Origin: JAMXLO01 sp963818775
GTDB lineage: Bacteria > Pseudomonadota > Alphaproteobacteria > Acetobacterales > Acetobacteraceae
Direction: 5' to 3'
Assembly: GCA_963818775.1 (NCBI GenBank)
Contig: CAWFUF010000013.1
Span: forward strand, 62,001-126,000
DNA: 64,000 nucleotides
Below are positions 52,831 through 61,783 of this stretch, piece after piece. A program made the position numbers and the translations under genes. Position 1 is the first letter of the stretch; every line of letters starts with the position of its first letter. The notes below the pieces were generated by a model that saw nothing but the letters and a program-made list of their open reading frames with translations, did not search any database and was not told the origin of the DNA.

Positions 52831-54197
52831 TCGACTTGGCATGGTCGTCGGCAGGAGCGATCGCGTCCGCCGTCACACGCGGCGAGGTCAGCGCGGCGCA
52901 AGTGGTCGAACGATCACTTGGCCGAATCGCGCAACGAAATACCGCGTTGAATGCATTCACCGCCGTCACCGTCGAACGTGCCCGCGCACGCGCCGCGACA
53001 CAACCGACGGGTCCGTTGGCCGGGGTCCCCTTCGCGGTGAAGAATTTGTTCGACATTGCCGGACTGTCGACGCTGGCGGGTTCGAAGATCAATCGGGAGC
53101 ATGCGCCGGCAAGCGCCGATGCGACATTGATCACACGACTTGAGGCTGCCGGGGCCATTCTCGTTGGCGCGCTGAACATGGGCGAGTACGCCTACGACTT
53201 CACCGGCGAGAACATCCATGACGGTCCGTCGCGCAATCCGCACGATACCGCGTGCATGACCGGCGGTTCGTCCGGAGGCTCCGGCGGCGCCGTGGCCGGC
53301 GGACTGGTGCCGATCGCACTCGGCTCCGACACCAATGGTTCGATCCGTGTGCCGGCGTCGTTTTGCGGCATATTTGGACTGAAGCCGACCTACGGCCGGC
53401 TGTCGCGCGCCGGCAGCTTCCCGTTCGTGTCGAGCCTCGATCATTTGGGTCCCTTCGCGCGCAACACGACCGATCTGGCGCTCGCATATGATGCGATGAC
53501 CGGACCTGATCCGCGTGATCCGGTCTGCACCGGCCGCGTCGACGCGCCCGTCGGTCCGACACTCGCCACTGGCATTAACGGGCTGCGTATTGCCTGCGCC
53601 GACGGCTACTTTCGTGCCGGTGCCAGCCAGGAAGCACTTACCGCCTTGGACAGCATGGCCAAAGCGCTCGATGCGACCCTGCGGATCGAATTGCCGGAAG
53701 CAGCCCGAGCGCGGGCCGCGGCCTATGTCATCACCGCATCTGAAGGCGCCGCCCTGCACCTGCAGCGACTGCGCACGCGGCCGCACGATTTCGATCCCGA
53801 CGTGCGCGACCGGCTGATCGCCGGCGCAATGATCCCATCTGCCTGGGTGGTGCATGCACAAAAATTCCGCCGCTGGTACCGCGATGCAGTGCTGCGCCTG
53901 TTCCAGCAGGTCGATGCGATCATCGCGCCCGCCACTCCCTGCGTCGCACCACCGATCGGTCAGAAGACCTTCATGTTGAACGGACGGGAGGTACTGCTGC
54001 GCCCAAACATCGGCATCTACACTCAGCCAATTTCATTCATCGGCCTGCCTGTCGTCGCCGTTCCGGTGCCACAGCGCGAAAGCATGCCGATCGGCGTGCA
54101 GATCATCGCCGCCCCCTGGCGGGAAGACGTGGCATTGCGCATTGCCTATGATCTGGAGGCACGCGGCATCGTGCGTGCTCCGCGCCCCCCAGAGTAA
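52827..54197 (+). CDS. atzE: AtzE-like amidohydrolase (1-carboxybiuret hydrolase subunit)
   Basis: 456 residues of amidase-signature fold with Lys72 in GVPFAVKNLFD, cis-Ser148 in MTGGSSGGSGG and catalytic Ser172 in GSDTNGSIRVPASFCG. Family blocks such as MGEYAYDFTGENIHDGPSRN and PNIGIYTQPISFIGLPVVAV identify the AtzE/HpxY branch. With AtzG it hydrolyses 1-carboxybiuret to 1,3-dicarboxyurea, which AtzF then finishes. The start overlaps atzG. Related pairs act on oxalurate in purine pathways, so the exact ureide is not fixed. Confidence 0.88.
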   Translation: MIDLAWSSAGAIASAVTRGEVSAAQVVERSLGRIAQRNTALNAFTAVTVERARARAATQPTGPLAGVPFAVKNLFDIAGLSTLAGSKINREHAPASADATLITRLEAAGAILVGALNMGEYAYDFTGENIHDGPSRNPHDTACMTGGSSGGSGGAVAGGLVPIALGSDTNGSIRVPASFCGIFGLKPTYGRLSRAGSFPFVSSLDHLGPFARNTTDLALAYDAMTGPDPRDPVCTGRVDAPVGPTLATGINGLRIACADGYFRAGASQEALTALDSMAKALDATLRIELPEAARARAAAYVITASEGAALHLQRLRTRPHDFDPDVRDRLIAGAMIPSAWVVHAQKFRRWYRDAVLRLFQQVDAIIAPATPCVAPPIGQKTFMLNGREVLLRPNIGIYTQPISFIGLPVVAVPVPQRESMPIGVQIIAAPWREDVALRIAYDLEARGIVRAPRPPE

Positions 54198-54791
54198 GTA
54201 CATGCAAATCAGCCTGCCGCGACGTGCGCGCCCCGAGCATGCTGAAACTATCAGCTTCTGAAACCCGGGCCGTTCCACAAGGCCGGATCCCGAGCGACCG
54301 AGGCCGTCATCGAGGCGCGCGCCACCGCCGGCGATCCCAACGCCAGGAGGGAGCGCTTGCGAGACGATCGTGCAGCCGCCGATGCCCAGCCCGCCGATCG
54401 AACGTGGCCGGCCCGACCCGCGCCTCCATGCGCAGATTTTTGGTGCCGAAGTTCTGCGACGACCACCGCTAGGCCGACATCCATGCCCGCGAAGGCGTCG
54501 ATCATGCGTCAGAGCCACCGTCCGGGACCGGATGAGATCGTTTGGGTGGCCGATATGGCTAGAGAACCGGCGGTGAGGAGCTTACCTCCTGGCTGAGTTG
54601 CCATCTCCCGTGAGCCATCGCTTGACCCTTGCAAGGATCACAAAATCGGGAGGTGGCCCCCAGGCTGTCATTTGCCCGAAGGAGGCCATGCGCTAGAAGC
54701 AACCCTGCGCGCCCCGGTGCGGCACTGCGTGGCCAGGTGCGCGCGTCCATCTAGGCGAAGGCTTCCTCGATCCAACGAAGGGTTCTGGCGG
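54198..54791. other. intergenic stretch, possible decayed 3' partner of atzE
   Basis: Nearly 600 bases without a convincing gene. Directly after atzE an ATG at 54201 reads MQISLP, which resembles the first residues of AtzH/HpxZ-type (DUF3225) proteins that often follow atzE, but it stops within 19 codons. The rest shows only weak frames on both strands. The promoter of the sucA operon should lie toward the right end. Confidence 0.4.
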
Positions 54792-57665
54792 ATGGCAGGC
54801 GTTGATATCCTCGCTTCTGCATTCAGCGGCGCGAACGCCGCGTTCCTGAGCGAGCAGTATGCCCGCTGGGCGACCAACCCACGTTCCGTCGATCCGACGT
54901 TCGCCGAGTTGTTTGGCGCGCTGAACGACGATGCGCGCGCGGTTCTGGAGGAGGCGACCGGTGCCTCCTGGGCGCCACGCCATCCCGAGTACGAGGAGGA
55001 GGTGCGTCCGGCCGTTACCCAGACGCCGCGCCTGACGCCGACCGTGCTGCAGTCCAGCGAGCAGATCCGCGCGGCGACCATCACCTCGCTGCGCGCGCTG
55101 ATGCTGATCCGCTCCTATCGCGTGCGCGGCCATCTGGAGGCGCGGCTCGATCCGCTCGGACTGCAGATCCCGCGCCGACACGCCGAGCTCGATCCGCGGT
55201 CCTATGGCTTCACTGACAACGACCTCGACAAGCCGATCTTCATCGACAATGTGCTCGGCCGCGAGACAGCGACACTGCGCGAAATCCAGACCATCCTGCG
55301 CGAGACATATTGCGGCCCGATCGGCGTCGAATTCATGCACATCCAGGATCCCGACCAGAAGTCATGGATCCAGCGCAAGGTGGAAGGCGCCCCCTGGCGC
55401 ACCGCATTCGATGCCAAGGCCAAGCGCACGATCCTGACGCAGCTCACTGAAGCGGAGGGCTTCGAGGCGTTCTGCCAAAAACGGTACGTCACCACCAAGC
55501 GCTTTGGCCTGGAGGGCGGCAAGTCCAGCATCCCGGCGTTGCACGCCATCATCGAGACCGTGGCGTCCGCCGGGGTGCAGGAAATCGCTATCGGGATGCC
55601 GCATCGCGGCCGGCTGAACACGCTGGTCAACATCGTGCGGAAGCCGCTGACCGCGGTGTTCTCGGAGTTCGGCGGCGAAAGCTTCAAGCCCGACGACGTG
55701 CAGGGCTCCGGCGACGTAAAATACCATTTGGGCACCTCCACCGACATCGACGTGGCCGGCCATAGCGTCCATCTGTCGCTGCAGCCCAACCCGTCGCACC
55801 TGGAAGCCGTCGATCCGGTGGTGATCGGCAAGGTGCGCGCGCGGCAGGACGAGGCGGGAGATACGCAGCGGCGCAGCTCGGTGATGGCGATCCTCATGCA
55901 CGGCGACGCGGCATTCGCCGGCCAAGGCTTGGTGTACGAGACACTGGCGATGAGCCAGCTCATCGGCTACCGCACCGGTGGCACTGTGCATCTGGTGGTG
56001 AACAACCAGATCGGCTTCACCACGGTGCCGGCGCATGCCTATTCCGGCCTCTATTGCACCGATGTGGCGAAGTCGATCCAGGCACCGATCCTGCACGTCA
56101 ACGGCGACGACGCGGAGGCAGTGGTCTTCTGCGCGCGCATGGCCGCAGAGTTCCGCATGCGCTTCGCCACCGACATCGTGCTGGACATCGTCTGCTATCG
56201 CCGCCACGGGCACAACGAGACCGACGAACCGGCATTCACCCAGCCGCTGATGTATCGCGCCATCAACCAGACCAAGACTACGCGCTCGTTGTACGCCGAG
56301 CGGCTTGTCGCGGAAGGCGTGATCAGCACGGCCGAAGGGCAGGCAATGTGGGACGAGTTCGCGCAGACTCTGGAAGACGCGAATGCCGCCGGCAAATCCT
56401 ACAAGCCCAACAAGGCCGACTGGCTGGAAGGGCACTGGGCCGGCATGTCGCAGGCCGACCCGGAAGCCGAACGCATCGAGCACGCTACCGCCGTCAGCCG
56501 CGAAACGCTCAAGCGCATCGGCACGGCGCTGACCCGCGTTCCCGCCGGCTTCGAGGTGCATCCTCGCATCGGGCGCCAGCTCGAGGCGAAGCGCGAGATG
56601 CTGGAGTCAGGCGGGGGTATCGATTGGACGACCGGCGAGGCACTCGCGTTCGGTTCACTGCTGCTGGAGGGCCACCGCGTGCGTCTCTCCGGCGAGGACA
56701 GTCAGCGCGGCACGTTCAGCCAACGTCACGCTGTGCTGATCGACCAAGTGAACCAGAACGAATACGTGCCGCTGAACAACATCGCGCGCGACCAGGCGCG
56801 GATCGAGATCTACAACTCCCTGCTGTCGGAAGCTGGCGTGCTGGGCTTCGAATACGGCTACACGCTGGCAGATCCGCGCACGCTCGTGATGTGGGAGGCG
56901 CAGTTCGGCGACTTCGCCAACGGCGCACAGGTGATCATCGACCAGTTCCTGGCAAGCGGCGAAAGCAAGTGGCTGCGCATGTCCGGCCTGACCTTGCTGC
57001 TTCCGCACGGCTACGAAGGCCAGGGGCCGGAGCACTCCTCGGCGCGCATCGAGCGCTATTTGCAGCTCTGTGCGGAACGCAACATGTGCGTCGCCAACCT
57101 GACCACGCCGGCGAACTATTTCCACGCGCTGCGACGGCAGTTGAAGCGCAATTTCCGCAAACCGCTGGTGATCTTCACGCCAAAGTCGCTGCTGCGGCAC
57201 AAGCTGGCCGTGTCGTCGTTGGATGACATGGCGGAGGGCAGTGCGTTCCGCTTCGTCATCCCCGAGACATACGCAATCAAGCCCCCTGAGCAGGTGAAGC
57301 GCGTCGTGTTGTGCTCCGGCAAGGTGTACTACGATCTGGTGACCGAGCGGCGTGAGAAGTCGATCAGCGACGTGGCCATCATGCGGCTGGAACAGATCTA
57401 TCCGTTCCCAGAGAAGACGCTGACGAGGGAACTGACACCATACCGCAACGCCGATCTGGTGTGGTGCCAGGAGGAACCGGAGAATATGGGCGCCTGGAAC
57501 TTTGTCGATCGCCGGCTCGAGAAGGTGCTCGACGGAATCTGTGACGCGGGCAAGCGTCCGGTCTATGTCGGTCGCGCCGCCGCCGCCAGTCCGGCTACCG
57601 GTTCCGCTCGTGCGCATGGCGCGGAACAGGCGGCGCTTGTCGCGGCCGCGCTAGGAACGGCGTGA
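54792..57665 (+). CDS. sucA: 2-oxoglutarate dehydrogenase E1 component
   Basis: 957 residues. Thiamine-diphosphate enzyme of the TCA cycle, decarboxylating 2-oxoglutarate and passing the succinyl group to SucB. SEQYARWATNPRSVDPTFAE starts it, IGMPHRGRLNTLVN and NPSHLEAVDPVVIGK lie in the ThDP region, and CYRRHGHNETDEPAFTQPLM and ERYLQLCAERNMCVANLTTP in the pyrimidine domain are all conserved. The ATG at 54792 is chosen because the N-terminus matches known SucA; GAAGGG lies 9 bases upstream. The next gene follows by one base. Confidence 0.95.
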   Translation: MAGVDILASAFSGANAAFLSEQYARWATNPRSVDPTFAELFGALNDDARAVLEEATGASWAPRHPEYEEEVRPAVTQTPRLTPTVLQSSEQIRAATITSLRALMLIRSYRVRGHLEARLDPLGLQIPRRHAELDPRSYGFTDNDLDKPIFIDNVLGRETATLREIQTILRETYCGPIGVEFMHIQDPDQKSWIQRKVEGAPWRTAFDAKAKRTILTQLTEAEGFEAFCQKRYVTTKRFGLEGGKSSIPALHAIIETVASAGVQEIAIGMPHRGRLNTLVNIVRKPLTAVFSEFGGESFKPDDVQGSGDVKYHLGTSTDIDVAGHSVHLSLQPNPSHLEAVDPVVIGKVRARQDEAGDTQRRSSVMAILMHGDAAFAGQGLVYETLAMSQLIGYRTGGTVHLVVNNQIGFTTVPAHAYSGLYCTDVAKSIQAPILHVNGDDAEAVVFCARMAAEFRMRFATDIVLDIVCYRRHGHNETDEPAFTQPLMYRAINQTKTTRSLYAERLVAEGVISTAEGQAMWDEFAQTLEDANAAGKSYKPNKADWLEGHWAGMSQADPEAERIEHATAVSRETLKRIGTALTRVPAGFEVHPRIGRQLEAKREMLESGGGIDWTTGEALAFGSLLLEGHRVRLSGEDSQRGTFSQRHAVLIDQVNQNEYVPLNNIARDQARIEIYNSLLSEAGVLGFEYGYTLADPRTLVMWEAQFGDFANGAQVIIDQFLASGESKWLRMSGLTLLLPHGYEGQGPEHSSARIERYLQLCAERNMCVANLTTPANYFHALRRQLKRNFRKPLVIFTPKSLLRHKLAVSSLDDMAEGSAFRFVIPETYAIKPPEQVKRVVLCSGKVYYDLVTERREKSISDVAIMRLEQIYPFPEKTLTRELTPYRNADLVWCQEEPENMGAWNFVDRRLEKVLDGICDAGKRPVYVGRAAAASPATGSARAHGAEQAALVAAALGTA

Positions 57666-57666
57666 C

Positions 57667-58938
57667 ATGGCAACCGAGATCAACGTCCCGACTCTCGGCG
57701 AGAGCGTGACATCTGCCACCGTGGCACGCTGGATGAAACACGAGGGCGAGTCGGTCGCTGCTGACGAGCCGCTGGTGGAGTTGGAAACCGACAAGGTGAC
57801 GGTGGAGGTGAACGCACCGACGGCCGGCGTGCTGACGGCGATCAGTGCGCCGGAGGGCAGCGAAGTACCGGTCGGCGCGCTGCTCGGCCTGTTGGAAGCG
57901 GGGGTAGGCGCTACAAGAGCCGCACCCAAGGCCTCTGCGGGGCCCACGCCACCACCGGCGCCGCGTCCGGCAGCAATGCCACAGGCCGGGGTGAACGCGC
58001 CGCCGCGCGCGCTCGGGCCGGTCGCGCGTCCAGCCACGCCGCCGGCGGATGTCGCAGCTCACGCACCACTGCCGGCTGCCGCCAAGCTGATCGAGGAACA
58101 GCATCTCTCGGCCGAACAGATCGGCGAGGGCAGTGGCAAGGATGGCCGCATCACCAAGGGTGACGTGCTCGCGTTTCTCAACCGTCCCCCGCCGGCGCCC
58201 GCTGCCCCTGTGGCGAAACCGGTGCGTGAAGCGGAGCCACGCGAAGAGCGCGTGCGCATGACGCGCCTGCGGCGAACGATCGCCGCACGGCTGAAGGAGG
58301 CACAGAACACAGCCGCGATGCTGACCACCTTCAACGAGGTGGACATGTCCGCGGTGGTGGCACTGCGCACCGAATACCGCGCGGCATTCGAGAAGAAGCA
58401 CAATGGCATCCGTCTCGGCTTCATGTCGTTCTTCGTGAAGGCGTGCGTCGCCGCGCTCAAGGAGTTCCCGGCGGTGAACGCCGAGATCGACGGCGACGAC
58501 ATCGTCTACAAGAACTTTGTCCACATGGGCATCGCGGTAGGCGGACCTGCCGGCCTGGTGGTGCCGGTAATTCGCGATGTCGATGCGATGAGCTTCGCGG
58601 AGATCGAACGCGCCATTGCCGACTTCGGCCGGCGTGCGCGCGACGGCGCGTTGAAGCTGGACGAATTGACCGGGGGGACGTTCAGCATCACCAACGGCGG
58701 TGTGTATGGCTCGCTGATGTCCACACCGATCCTGAACCCGCCGCAGTCGGGCATCCTGGGGATGCACAAGATCCAGGAACGGCCGGTGGTGGTGGCGGGA
58801 AAGATCGAGGCGCGGCCGATGATGTATCTCGCACTGAGCTACGATCATCGCATCGTCGATGGAAGCGAGGCGGTGAGCTTTCTGGTGCGTGTGAAGGAAG
58901 GCGTGGAGGATCCCCGCCGGCTGCTGTTGGGGCTTTGA
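57667..58938 (+). CDS. sucB: dihydrolipoamide succinyltransferase (E2)
   Basis: 423 residues. The lipoyl domain carries the modified Lys in ETDKVTVEVNAP (residues about 1-77). A proline/alanine-rich linker and the peripheral-subunit-binding domain (LPAAAKLIEEQHLSAEQIGE, about 135-175) follow, then the catalytic domain with the active His and Asp in LALSYDHRIVDGSEAV. E2 forms the core of the 2-oxoglutarate dehydrogenase complex. Its stop overlaps the lpd start. Confidence 0.95.
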   Translation: MATEINVPTLGESVTSATVARWMKHEGESVAADEPLVELETDKVTVEVNAPTAGVLTAISAPEGSEVPVGALLGLLEAGVGATRAAPKASAGPTPPPAPRPAAMPQAGVNAPPRALGPVARPATPPADVAAHAPLPAAAKLIEEQHLSAEQIGEGSGKDGRITKGDVLAFLNRPPPAPAAPVAKPVREAEPREERVRMTRLRRTIAARLKEAQNTAAMLTTFNEVDMSAVVALRTEYRAAFEKKHNGIRLGFMSFFVKACVAALKEFPAVNAEIDGDDIVYKNFVHMGIAVGGPAGLVVPVIRDVDAMSFAEIERAIADFGRRARDGALKLDELTGGTFSITNGGVYGSLMSTPILNPPQSGILGMHKIQERPVVVAGKIEARPMMYLALSYDHRIVDGSEAVSFLVRVKEGVEDPRRLLLGL

Positions 58939-60332
58939 TGATGCACCCCATGAGTGACTTCTTCGACGTGATCATCATTGGCTCAGGCCCAGGCGGCTAC
59001 GTGTGCGCGATCCGTGCCGCGCAGCTCGGCATGAAGGTCGCCTGTGTCGAGAAGCGTGCGACGCTCGGCGGCACCTGTCTGAACATCGGCTGCATCCCCT
59101 CCAAGGCGCTGCTGCAGTCGTCCGAGGAATTCCATCACGCCGCGCACGCGTTGAAAGACCACGGCGTGCTTGTGGACAGCGTGAAGCTTGACCTCGCCCG
59201 GATGCAGGCACGCAAGGCCGAGGTTGTGACCGCCAACGTGAAGGGCGTCGAGTTCCTGTTCCGCAAGAACAAGGTGACATGGCTCAAGGGCACCGGCCGC
59301 ATCACCGCACCGGGCAAGGTTGATGTCGACGGCACGGCCTATGATGCCAAGTGCGTCGTCATCGCCACCGGCTCCGAAAGCGTGCCGCTTCCGGGCGTTG
59401 AGGTGGACGAGAAACAGATCGTCACGTCCACCGGTGGTCTGGAGCTCGACCGCGTGCCGGGCCACTTCGTGGTGATTGGCGGCGGCTATATCGGCCTGGA
59501 ACTCGGCAGTGTCTGGCTGCGGCTCGGCGCGCAGGTGACGGTGGTCGAGTTTCTCGACCGCATCGTGCCCACGATGGATGCCGAGGTGGCCAAGGCTTTC
59601 GAGCGCATCCTGACGCGCCAGGGCATGAAGTTCCGTCTCGGCATGAAGGTGACCGGTGTGCGCAAGGGCAACGACGGCGTGACGCTGACCATCGAACCGG
59701 CGAAGGGCGGTGCGGCGGAAGACCTGAAAGCCGACATCGTGCTGCTGTCGATCGGGCGGCGGCCGTATACCGATGGCGTCGGAGCGGGCGTCGAACTGGA
59801 CGAGCGCGGCCGGGTGAAGACCGACACGCATTACGCGACCAACGTCCCTGGCATCTACGCGATTGGCGATGCGATCGCCGGACCGATGCTGGCGCACAAG
59901 GCCGAAGAGGAAGGTGTCGCCTTGGCCGAGATTCTCGCCGGTCAGGCAGGGCATGTGAACTACAGAGCGATTCCCGGCGTTGTGTATACGTGGCCGGAGG
60001 TTGCCGCAGTCGGCCAGACCGAGGAGGAGCTGAAAGCAGCCGGCACAGCGTACAGTGTTGGCAAGTTTCCGTTCACCGCGAATGGCCGTGCGCGTGCAAT
60101 GGGCGAGACGGATGGCTTTGTGAAACTGCTGGCCGACAAGGCGACCGATCGCCTGCTCGGCGCGCACATAATCGGACCTGATGCTGGTGCGCTGATCGCG
60201 GAGCTGGTCACCGCGATGGAATTCGGCGCGTCGGCCGAGGATGTCGCGCGAACCTGCCACGCGCATCCGACCCTCAGCGAGGCGGTCAAGGAGGCGGCTT
60301 TGGCAGTCGCGGGACGGGCGCTGCATGTCTAG
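58938..60332 (+). CDS. lpd: dihydrolipoyl dehydrogenase (E3)
   Basis: 464 residues. FAD-binding IIIGSGPGGYVCAIRAAQLG, the redox disulfide GGTCLNIGCIPSKALL, the NAD-binding VVIGGGYIGLELGSVWLRLG and the C-terminal His-Glu pair in CHAHPTLSEAVKEAALAV are all present. It reoxidises the lipoyl groups of SucB. Starts at 58938, 58941 and 58950 are all possible; the first overlaps the sucB stop. It completes the sucA-sucB-lpd operon. Confidence 0.95.
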   Translation: MMHPMSDFFDVIIIGSGPGGYVCAIRAAQLGMKVACVEKRATLGGTCLNIGCIPSKALLQSSEEFHHAAHALKDHGVLVDSVKLDLARMQARKAEVVTANVKGVEFLFRKNKVTWLKGTGRITAPGKVDVDGTAYDAKCVVIATGSESVPLPGVEVDEKQIVTSTGGLELDRVPGHFVVIGGGYIGLELGSVWLRLGAQVTVVEFLDRIVPTMDAEVAKAFERILTRQGMKFRLGMKVTGVRKGNDGVTLTIEPAKGGAAEDLKADIVLLSIGRRPYTDGVGAGVELDERGRVKTDTHYATNVPGIYAIGDAIAGPMLAHKAEEEGVALAEILAGQAGHVNYRAIPGVVYTWPEVAAVGQTEEELKAAGTAYSVGKFPFTANGRARAMGETDGFVKLLADKATDRLLGAHIIGPDAGALIAELVTAMEFGASAEDVARTCHAHPTLSEAVKEAALAVAGRALHV

Positions 60333-60363
60333 GCGCCCACTCCATCTTTACAGACAGAATACT

Positions 60364-60400
60364 CCCCCTCCCCTCGCGGGAGGGGGTTGGGGGGAGGGGG
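60364..60400. repeat. GC-rich hairpin supplying a purine-rich tract before pdxA
   Basis: CCCCCTCCC pairs with GGGAGGGGG (9 base pairs) around a CTCGC loop, followed by a further G-rich tract that ends one base before the GTG start of pdxA. It may terminate lpd transcripts weakly, and its G-rich arm could also act as the ribosome site. It belongs to the same repeat type as the hairpin at 24716. Confidence 0.55.
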
Positions 60401-60401
60401 C

Positions 60402-61383
60402 GTGACGCCACTTGCTCTCACCATGGGCGATCCCGCTGGCATCGGCGGCGAGCTGACATTGCGTGCCTGGCAGGCGCTACATCGTCATGGTCCGTGCTTC
60501 TTCGCGATCGACGATCCGCAACGCCTCGCCGCACTTTCAACCCAAGTTCCAATCGTTGAAATCGCCTCACCCGAAGCAGCGCACACAGCCTTTGCCGATG
60601 CGCTGCCCGTACTGCCGGTCAGCCTCGCCGCCATGGCGTATCCCGGCCGCCCCGACAAGGCCAACGCCACGACAGTGATCGCCTCGATCGAGCGCGCTGC
60701 CGCGCTGTGCCTGAGCGGCGCTGTCGGCGGCATGGTCACCAATCCGATCAACAAGGCCGCCCTGTACGACGCAGGGTTTGCCTATCCCGGCCATACCGAG
60801 TTTCTTGCCGCGCTGACCAATGCGAGCGGGAGGCAGATCATGATGCTGGTCAGCCCGGATCTGCGCGTGGTACCGGTCACGGTGCACGCGTCGCTGCGCA
60901 ACTCGATTGCCATGCTGACCACCGAGGCCATTATTGCCGCCGCACAGACCACGGCCGCCGCTTTGCAACGCGACTTCGCGCATTGCTCGGCCGCGTCTCG
61001 CCATTGCTGGGCTCAATCCGCATGCCGGCGAGCAGGGTGCTCTGGGTGACGAAGAGACGATGCTCATCGGCCCCGCCATCGACGCGTTGCGCGCCGAGGG
61101 TATCGATGCATCGGGTCCCTGGCCGCCCGATACGATGTTCACCGCGATTGCACGCAGCCGCTACGATGCAGCGATCTGCATGTATCACGACCAGGCGCTG
61201 ATACCGCTGAAGACGCTCGACATGGATCACGGCGTCAACGTCACCCTCGGCCTGCCGATCGTGCGCACCTCGCCAGACCATGGCACGGCGTACGACATCG
61301 CCGGCAAGAATATCGCCAACCCAGCGAGCCTGATCGCCGCCATCGAGCTCGCCGCAACACTCGCGACGCGCCGCCATGCTTGA
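60402..61383 (+). pseudogene. pdxA: 4-hydroxythreonine-4-phosphate dehydrogenase, broken by one frameshift
   Basis: A GTG start at 60402 gives TPLALTMGDPAGIGGELTLR, typical of PdxA. NPINKAALYDAGFAYPGHTE contains a metal-binding His. The frame reaches DFA near 60980 and must gain or lose a base to continue as IARPRLAIAGLNPHAGEQGA, MYHDQALIPLKTLDMDHGVN and RTSPDHGTAYDIAGKNIANP. Removing one base within 60978-60981 restores about 326 residues. PdxA oxidises 4-phosphohydroxy-threonine in vitamin B6 synthesis. If the break is real, another copy or salvage is needed. It is not part of a visible pdxJ operon. Confidence 0.85.
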
Positions 61384-61783
61384 AGACAAGGACGCAATCC
61401 GCGAGCTGCTGCATCGCTATTGCTTCTACATGGATGAGGGTCGCTTCAGCGAACTCGCAGCGCTGTTCAGCGAGGATGGCGAATGGATCGCCCCCTATCG
61501 CACGGCGCAGGGTCCCGCGGAGATTGCCGCCTGGCTACAGCAGTCAGTGCCACCGCAGCCACGTCGCGTGCATTACGTGATGAACTCCATCATCGAGTGT
61601 AGCAGCACGCATGGCACAGCCCGCTCGAACTATCTGGTGATGGTCGATGGCCAAAACGGACCTGTGCCTTCCGTCTGCGGTGTCTATGACGATGTACTGG
61701 TGAAGCACTCGGGCGGCTGGCGTTTTCAGCGCAGGCAGTTGATCCATGCCTTCAAGGGCGACATGGCACTGCGGCTGCCCTGA
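61376..61783 (+). CDS. SnoaL-like (NTF2-fold) protein
   Basis: 135 residues, MLEDKDAIRELLHRYCFYMD then RFSELAALFSEDGEWIAPYR, the usual helix-strand opening of SnoaL/NTF2-like proteins. Family members are small cone-shaped enzymes or ligand binders (dehydratases, isomerases, polyketide cyclases). No catalytic residues can be assigned. The ATG overlaps the end of pdxA by 8 bases. It is convergent with the next gene. Confidence 0.75.
   Translation: MLEDKDAIRELLHRYCFYMDEGRFSELAALFSEDGEWIAPYRTAQGPAEIAAWLQQSVPPQPRRVHYVMNSIIECSSTHGTARSNYLVMVDGQNGPVPSVCGVYDDVLVKHSGGWRFQRRQLIHAFKGDMALRLP

Noticed and set aside
54251..54505. 84-codon minus-strand frame after atzE
   Set aside because: Starts with a protein-like MIDAFAGMDVGLAVVVAEL but the rest is low-complexity Ser/Ala/Arg, with no family match I know; left as intergenic.
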